Of a stretch of 11,264 nucleotides of DNA, positions 6,848 to 11,264 are shown one piece after another. Below the pieces are notes generated by a model. That model made no database searches and had not been told where the DNA came from. It worked only from the letters and a program-made list of their open reading frames with translations. The first letter of the stretch is position 1, and every line of letters begins with the position of its first letter. The stretch comes from Chloroflexi bacterium UBA4736 (GTDB lineage Bacteria > Chloroflexota > Dormibacteria > Dormibacterales > Dormibacteraceae). A program made the position numbers and the translations under genes. Location: positions 20,822 to 32,085 of the forward strand of contig DHIW01000039.1 in the NCBI GenBank assembly GCA_002404015.1, read 5' to 3'.

Positions 6848-8428
6848 CTAGCCCGTGAAGGAACGCCGGCGGCTCATCCAGACCCCGACGCCGACCAGGA
6901 TGACCAGGGCGGGCAGCAGGCCCAGCGTGAAGACCTCGTTGAAGCGCAGCTGCTCCTCGGTCAGGGAGAGCGGGCTGGCTGCCGAGGGCTTGGCGGCCAC
7001 TGCGATCAGGTCCTCCTGCTGCGTCAACCAGTCGAGTGAGCCGAGGAGCAGGCGGTCGTTCTGGCCGTTGGCGCTGGGCGGCAGAGCTCGGTTCTCGGCG
7101 ATGGCCGAGGTTCCGACCAGCACGATGCGCATCGCCTTGACGTTGCTGCTGCCCACCAGCGGCGGTTTCTCGAGCGTCGCCATCATGGTGAAGGGCCCCT
7201 CCTTATCCGCCGCTTGCCGGGTGAGGCTATCCCGCGGATTCACGATGTCGAAGGCGATCGGGGTGGTCTGGGCGACCTGGACGCCGGTGATGCCCCCCGT
7301 CGCCGTACCGACCAGCGCGGTCGACTGGGGGAAGAAGCTGAACTGCTTGGCCAGGTCCTTGGTGATCGGCGAGTTGCCGTAGTCGAAGACGACCGGGGTG
7401 GTGGGATCGTTGCTGGCCGCATGGGCGGCGTCCGGCTCGACCACCAGGCCACCGTCGAACGTGACGCCGTAGGGCTGGAGGACGGCATTTAGGGAGGGCA
7501 CCGCGGCGGGGTCGACGATCCAGGGGTCCGCGGCCACCAGGAGCTTGCCGCCGCCGTCCAGGTAGGCGCTCAGGGACCTGGCGGCGGCGGCGCTGAGCGG
7601 CTTCTGGATTGCCACGATGGCCACCACGTCGCACTCGGGGGGAACCGCCGCCTGCTGCGAGAGCAGTAGGTCCTGGACTTTGAAGTTCTGGTTCTGCATC
7701 TCCGCGGCCGCCGCCGAGTAGCCGAAGACCTGGTTCAGCTCCTTCAGGTCCCTCTCGCCCTCACCTGAGGCCCAGCAGATGATCGGCGTCCGGTTCGACT
7801 CCAGCTTCAGCATCGCGGCGGTGAAGTCGGACTCCGTCTCGGAGGCCAGTGTCAGGACGATCGGAGTCTTGGACTTGTACTCGAGAACCACGCTGCCCGG
7901 GATCGTGACGCCCAGCCGGGTGGCCTTGACCGGGTTCTTGTCCGGGTCCTCGTACGTCACCTTCACGTGCGGGGACTGCTGCCGGTACAGCGCCAAGAGG
8001 TCGGCCACGGACTGCTGGCTGCTGGTCTCGTCGGGCCGGAAGAAGCCGGTGACGACCAGGTCGGAATCCAGCTTGCGGGCAACGAGCGCCGACTGGGGCG
8101 CCAGCGTGTAGAGCCCGGACTTGGTCAGGTCGGCCGCCTGGTCGCCCCGAGAGGCGATCACGTTGACCATCACTAGGATGCCCAGCACGACGGCCGTGAC
8201 GATCACGCTCAGCGAGCCGAATCGCGCCTGCCGGCTGCGGAAGAGGTCCGTGATCGCGGTGGGGTCGAGGATCGCGTAGCCGATCAGCAGTGCCACCCCC
8301 GCGATCAGGCTGTAGCCAGCGCCCTGCGTGACCCGGCCCTGGATTGCCACCAGGCTGGCCGCGATGATCAGGAGGACGACGCCGGCGATGGCACAGAGGA
8401 TCGCGAGGCGGCGCTCCACCTTGTTCAC
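6848..8428 (-). CDS. GldG-like ABC-transporter auxiliary subunit
   Basis: A 526-residue protein with three N-terminal hydrophobic segments (about 8-25, 38-54, 71-94), a long extracytoplasmic region and one C-terminal helix (about 500-522, ending MSRRRSFTG). The external part has the GldG/ABC_transp_aux (PF09822-type) features: DLTKSGLYTLAPQSALVARK after the third helix, then LVVTGFFRPDE, LLALYRQQSPHVKVTYEDPD, a CWASGEGERDL turn, and SAYLDGGGKLLVAADP. It is thought to work with the permease and ATPase upstream; in Bacteroidota the GldA/F/G complex supports gliding, but elsewhere its substrate is unknown. The GTG start at 8428 overlaps the permease TGA as GTGA and has GAGGAA six bases upstream; GTG 8434 is an alternative. 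A longer open frame upstream of it overlaps the permease and is not real. Confidence 0.87.
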   Translation of the reverse strand: MNKVERRLAILCAIAGVVLLIIAASLVAIQGRVTQGAGYSLIAGVALLIGYAILDPTAITDLFRSRQARFGSLSVIVTAVVLGILVMVNVIASRGDQAADLTKSGLYTLAPQSALVARKLDSDLVVTGFFRPDETSSQQSVADLLALYRQQSPHVKVTYEDPDKNPVKATRLGVTIPGSVVLEYKSKTPIVLTLASETESDFTAAMLKLESNRTPIICWASGEGERDLKELNQVFGYSAAAAEMQNQNFKVQDLLLSQQAAVPPECDVVAIVAIQKPLSAAAARSLSAYLDGGGKLLVAADPWIVDPAAVPSLNAVLQPYGVTFDGGLVVEPDAAHAASNDPTTPVVFDYGNSPITKDLAKQFSFFPQSTALVGTATGGITGVQVAQTTPIAFDIVNPRDSLTRQAADKEGPFTMMATLEKPPLVGSSNVKAMRIVLVGTSAIAENRALPPSANGQNDRLLLGSLDWLTQQEDLIAVAAKPSAASPLSLTEEQLRFNEVFTLGLLPALVILVGVGVWMSRRRSFTG

Positions 8429-9420
8429 CGCCACTTCCTCGATTCGAGGACGCGGGTCGTCAGAAAGAGCCCGCCCACTATCAGGGTCACGAAGTAGAGG
8501 ACATCCTTGAGCACGAAGCGGCCCTGGCCGAAGCTCAGGTAGCGGTTGTTGCCGCCGGCGTAGTCGAAGATGGTCCGATAGGGTTCGGCCGCGACGCTGG
8601 AGAGGAAGGCCATCCCGTAGTGGAGGACGATCAGCACTACGAAGGCGGCAAAGGCCGCGATGATCTGGTTGGACGTCAGGCTCGAGAGTAGGATGCCGAT
8701 CGCGATGTAGGCCCCGCCGGCCAGGATCAGGCCCACGTAGCCGGTGAGGATCGTGCCGTAGTCGAGGTTCGCCACGTGGACCGTCATCCCCAACACGCGG
8801 ATGTCGGCCCGCAGAGGCTGGTAGACGTACATGAGGACCAGGAAGACGCCCAGGAAAGCGGTGATCGCGAGGTAGAAGAGCAGGGCGCCCAGCCACTTGC
8901 CGACCACCAGCTCCCAGTCTCGAACCGGCGAGGTGAGGAGCAGCTCGAGCGTCCCGCTCCGGCGCTCCTCCGCCAGCAGGCGCATGGTGAAGAGCGGGAT
9001 CATCAGGACCGAGAGGTAGGTCACCCAGGCGAAGACCCCCGACATCGAGAGCGGGCTCTGGGTCGCCAGCTGGCCGATGTAGCCGAAGAGGGCAACAGGA
9101 ATGATGATGATCGCCCCGATGACATAGCCGATCGGCGACACGAAGAACGCGCCCAGCTCGCGACGTGCGATCGAGCCGACGTTGAGCAGCCCGGTCCGCC
9201 AGATCCACTCGTAGGCCCCGGTGCCAGTCCGGCGCAGCGCCGGCGCCTCACGCGCTTCGGCAGCGACCGCGACCGGGACCGCCGGCGAAGCAGCCACCGC
9301 GGCCGGCCGCGCTGGCCGGCGGCGAGAGGTCCGAACGGCGGGGGAGGCGCTCTCCACGACGGTGCGCGGCTTCGCGGCTCGCCGCCGGCGCGGCTTGGGC
9401 CGCGGCGAATCCTCAGCCAC
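8425..9420 (-). CDS. ABC-2 type permease (GldF-like) with a long basic N-terminal extension
   Basis: A 331-residue protein. The transporter part begins near residue 80 with VGSIARRELGAFFVSPIGYV and has about six hydrophobic segments (roughly 95-115, 130-148, 176-200, 221-245, 251-275, 307-322). The cytoplasmic loop RLLAEERRSGTLELLLTSPV (147-166) followed by VRDWELVVGKWLG is the standard ABC-2/GldF signature where the ATPase docks. It is the membrane channel partner of the upstream ATPase. The first 70 residues are a low-complexity Arg/Ala/Pro/Val stretch (PKPRRRRAAKPRTVVESASP and on) not usual in the family. No ATG or well-placed alternative start opens nearer the conserved part, so the GTG at 9420, which overlaps the ATPase end by eight bases, is the best choice. 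Either the extension is genuine or the start lies at a later non-ATG codon. Confidence 0.87.
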   Translation of the reverse strand: MAEDSPRPKPRRRRAAKPRTVVESASPAVRTSRRRPARPAAVAASPAVPVAVAAEAREAPALRRTGTGAYEWIWRTGLLNVGSIARRELGAFFVSPIGYVIGAIIIIPVALFGYIGQLATQSPLSMSGVFAWVTYLSVLMIPLFTMRLLAEERRSGTLELLLTSPVRDWELVVGKWLGALLFYLAITAFLGVFLVLMYVYQPLRADIRVLGMTVHVANLDYGTILTGYVGLILAGGAYIAIGILLSSLTSNQIIAAFAAFVVLIVLHYGMAFLSSVAAEPYRTIFDYAGGNNRYLSFGQGRFVLKDVLYFVTLIVGGLFLTTRVLESRKWR

Positions 9421-10378
9421 CGGCTGCCACCTCCTCGGTCGTCAACTCGAGGTAGATGTCCTCCAGGCTCAGGGTCCGCGAGTGTAGCTCCCGGATGCCC
9501 AGGTCGGCGCTGACCAGGGCCTTGGCGAGCGCCTTCTGCAGGTCCTCACGCTTCCCGGTGACCAGCACCAGCTGCTCGGCCCCGCCGTCGAGCGAGGTGA
9601 CCTGGACGCTGTCCAATCCCTTCACGGTGGCGACGGCCTTCTCGACCTCGGACCGTCCGCCTGTGACGGTGACCTCGACCTGCTGCGCCCGGTCAGCGGA
9701 CAGGCGACGGCCGAGGTTGGAAGGAGTGTCGTCGGCCACCAGGCGGCCCTGGTTGATGATCACCACCCGCTCGCAGGTGGCGCTCACCTCAGGCAGGATG
9801 TGGCTGGAGAGGATCACCGTGTGCTGGCGTCCCAGCTGTGCGATCAGGTCGCGCGTCTCCCGCGTCTGACCCGGATCCAGGCCCGAGGTCGGTTCGTCCA
9901 GGATCAGGACGTCCGGGTCGTGCACGACGGCCTGGGCCAGCCCGACCCGCTGCCGGAGCCCCTTGGAGAGGCGGCCGATGATGTCCCGGCGCCGCTCGGT
10001 GAGGCCGCAGGACTCTATCGCGGAGTCGATCCGGTCCCGGCGGCGGCCACGCGGAACGCCGCGGAGGCGGCACATCAACGCCAGGTAGCCATCCACCCGC
10101 ATCTCGTTGTACAGCGGGGTCAGCTCGGGCAGGTAGCCGACCCGGCGGCGCACCTCCAGCGACTGCTGGAAGACGTCGTGGCCGGCGATCGAGGCTCGCC
10201 CGCCGCTGGCCGCCAGGTACCCCGTGAGGATGCGCATGGTCGTCGACTTGCCGGCGCCGTTGGGGCCGAGGAAGCCGAGAACCTGTCCGCGGGGAACGGA
10301 GAAGGTCACGTCGACGATCGCCGCGCGCTCGTCGTAGTACTTGGTGAGACCCTGGACCTCTATCAAGAGCCGACCCAT
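9413..10378 (-). CDS. ABC transporter ATP-binding protein (GldA-like)
   Basis: A 321-residue ATPase that powers the adjacent permease at the inner face of the membrane. Motifs in order are Walker A GPNGAGKST (38-46), the Q-loop region GYLPELTPLY (81-90, with Pro-Glu rather than Gln, as in GldA-type proteins), signature LSKGLRQRVG (138-147), Walker B VLILDEP (157-163), D-loop SGLDP (165-169) and switch His in SSHI (His193). After the nucleotide-binding domain a 90-residue C-terminal region (VEVTVTGGRSEVEKAVATVK and LSLEDIYLELT) is typical of this branch. The ATG at 10378 has no obvious Shine-Dalgarno (upstream CTCCCTAGA). It is the first gene of the five-gene unit and diverges from the cinA-like gene across 50 bases. 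Confidence 0.95.
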   Translation of the reverse strand: MGRLLIEVQGLTKYYDERAAIVDVTFSVPRGQVLGFLGPNGAGKSTTMRILTGYLAASGGRASIAGHDVFQQSLEVRRRVGYLPELTPLYNEMRVDGYLALMCRLRGVPRGRRRDRIDSAIESCGLTERRRDIIGRLSKGLRQRVGLAQAVVHDPDVLILDEPTSGLDPGQTRETRDLIAQLGRQHTVILSSHILPEVSATCERVVIINQGRLVADDTPSNLGRRLSADRAQQVEVTVTGGRSEVEKAVATVKGLDSVQVTSLDGGAEQLVLVTGKREDLQKALAKALVSADLGIRELHSRTLSLEDIYLELTTEEVAAGG

Positions 10379-10428
10379 TCTAGGGAGACTCGGCTAAGCG
10401 GTTCCTGAGAGGCTGCTATAACCGGTTC
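10379..10428. promoter_or_regulatory. Divergent promoter region with an extended -10 for the cinA-like gene
   Basis: The plus strand carries TGCTATAAC at 10414-10422: an extended -10 (TG-n-TATAAC, five of six to consensus). Transcription would begin about seven bases later at 10429-10430, on the GTG start codon, giving a leaderless mRNA; indeed no Shine-Dalgarno is present. No good -35 is seen, as expected of extended -10 promoters. On the minus strand the same patch reads TATAGC, a plausible -10 for the ABC unit with a leader of about 30 bases. A perfect palindrome AACCGGTT (10420-10427) overlaps the site and could be an operator or chance. Confidence 0.5.
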
Positions 10429-11208
10429 GTGGCCTCATCGATCGTCGCCATCGGCGATGAGCTGCTGGCCGGCTTCACCCTCGACACCAACTCCCACTGG
10501 CTGGCGGAGCGCCTGCGCCTGCTCGGCTACCCGCTCAAGCGCATCACGACGATCAGGGATCGCGAGGGCGACATCGTCGAGACGCTTCGCCGCGACCTGG
10601 CGGACCCCGAACTGGACGCCGTCTTCTGTTGCGGCGGCCTGGGCCCCACCCCCGACGACCGCACTTTTGGGGCCGTGGCCGCGGCCCTCGGCCGGGAGCT
10701 GGTCATCGAGGAAACCGTCAAAGCCAAGATCGAACGGCGGGTGCGGCGCATGGCCGAGGCTGGGCTGTTGGAGACGGCCCAGGTCTCCGAGGGCAACCTC
10801 CGGATGGCCCGGATCCCGGCCGGCCCCGAGCACGTGTTCGAGAACCGCCGGGGCATGGCCCCGGGGCTGCTCTACCAGGTGGATGGGACCAGGCTGTTCG
10901 TACTGCCCGGCGTCCCGCTGGAGCTGAAGGGCATCTTCACCGAGGAGCTCGAGCCGGAGTTCCTGACCGGCCGGGCCGGCGCCGTGGTCAAGGAGCTGCG
11001 CTTCCAGTTCGCGGTCGAAGCCCGCTTCTACCCGGTGATGCGCGAGCTGGAAGAGTCGCACCCGGACGTTTCGATCGGCTCCTACCCCAACTTCGAGACG
11101 AAGGAGCTGGTCATCCGCTGCATTGGTGACGACGCGCGCCGAGTGGACGACGCCCTAGCCACGGTGCGCCGCCGAGTGGCTGCAATGGGCCTGGAGGCCC
11201 AAGTCTGA
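10429..11208 (+). CDS. CinA N-terminal domain protein (MoCF-biosynthesis fold, COG1058 type), without amidase domain
   Basis: A 259-residue cytoplasmic protein with the molybdopterin-binding (MoaB/Mog-like) fold of the CinA N-terminal domain. It has the opening IVAIGDELLAGFTLDTNSHW (5-24) and the diagnostic GGLGPTPDDRTFGAVAAALG (69-88), followed by ENRRGMAPGLLYQVDG and FVLPGVPLELKGIF (about 156-169), all conserved in the family. In CinA this domain hydrolyses ADP-ribose-type pyrophosphates and the C-terminal domain deamidates nicotinamide mononucleotide. Here the protein stops after the small accessory domain (SIGSYPNFETKELVIRCIGD, near 216-235), so it belongs to the stand-alone group and NMN deamidase activity should be absent. 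The start is GTG 10429; the absence of a ribosome binding site and the -10 placement favour a leaderless message. It diverges from the ABC unit. The substrate is not determined. Confidence 0.9.
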   Translation: MASSIVAIGDELLAGFTLDTNSHWLAERLRLLGYPLKRITTIRDREGDIVETLRRDLADPELDAVFCCGGLGPTPDDRTFGAVAAALGRELVIEETVKAKIERRVRRMAEAGLLETAQVSEGNLRMARIPAGPEHVFENRRGMAPGLLYQVDGTRLFVLPGVPLELKGIFTEELEPEFLTGRAGAVVKELRFQFAVEARFYPVMRELEESHPDVSIGSYPNFETKELVIRCIGDDARRVDDALATVRRRVAAMGLEAQV

Positions 11209-11232
11209 GAGGTTCGGATCTCCCTACTGCAC

Positions 11233-11250
11233 CTCCCTCACCCTTGTGGA
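11233..11250. repeat. Possible truncated copy of the palindromic repeat at the right edge
   Basis: CCCTCACCCTTGT (11235-11247) matches the minus-strand sequence of the hppA-side repeat (4202-4214) at 12 of 13 positions. The opposite arm is not present before the window ends, so it is a half copy, a degenerate copy or chance. The rest of 11209-11264 shows no gene. Confidence 0.3.
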
Positions 11251-11264
11251 CGCTTCTATGACAT

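Noticed and set aside
8429..9208. Upstream extension of the GldG-like open frame
   Set aside because: It overlaps the permease in a different frame and reads as an Arg/Leu-rich shadow. The GTGA overlap at 8428 with its GAGGAA is the natural start.

Overview
This is a gene-dense, GC-rich (roughly two-thirds G+C by eye) bacterial chromosome segment with strongly GC-biased third codon positions. GTG starts are common, and adjacent reading frames often overlap by 4-8 bases. The gene set (GldA/F/G-type ABC export module with a DUF4340 partner, membrane pyrophosphatase, benzoate-CoA-ligase-like enzyme, stand-alone CinA N-domain protein) would suit a soil or sediment Chloroflexota, Dormibacterota or deep Actinobacteriota lineage. 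No rRNA or other marker fixes the taxonomy, so that is an inference.

Layout. (1) 3-182 (+) is a likely 3' fragment of a gene entering from the left. (2) 146-2052 (-) is a two-gene unit: an aromatic acyl-CoA ligase followed, through a CTGA stop/start overlap, by a small four-helix membrane protein. (3) 2080-2448 (+) is a DCC-family (DUF393) thiol-disulfide oxidoreductase in which an in-frame TGA sits exactly where the first redox cysteine of the D-x-x-C-x-x-C motif should be. The frame is otherwise intact, so this is either a selenoprotein or a point-mutated gene. (4) 2445-2777 (-) is a 110-residue coiled-coil orphan whose stop codon interlocks with that of the DCC gene. (5) 2819-4106 is a complete-looking IS30-family insertion sequence with 23-bp imperfect terminal inverted repeats. 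It lies in a patch of CCCTCCCC/GGGGAGGG palindromic repeats. (6) 4234-10378 (-) is a five-gene unit, transcribed ATPase, permease, GldG-like subunit, DUF4340 protein, then hppA. (7) 10429-11208 (+) is a CinA N-domain protein diverging from it, with an extended -10 box placed so that the mRNA would be leaderless.

How the genes may work together. The ATPase, permease, GldG-like and DUF4340 genes overlap or nearly abut, in the order expected for one membrane complex powered by ATP. The H+-pyrophosphatase follows after 28 bases and may be co-transcribed, or may have its own signals (it has a good ribosome binding site). The ligase and its membrane partner form a second, unrelated unit. The IS lies between the orphan gene and hppA and interrupts neither.

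The observation most worth following is the TGA-for-Cys substitution in the DCC protein. TGA is the ordinary stop codon of several other genes here, so a reassigned genetic code is unlikely. Selenocysteine insertion and a recent nonsense mutation (or base-call error) are the two live explanations.
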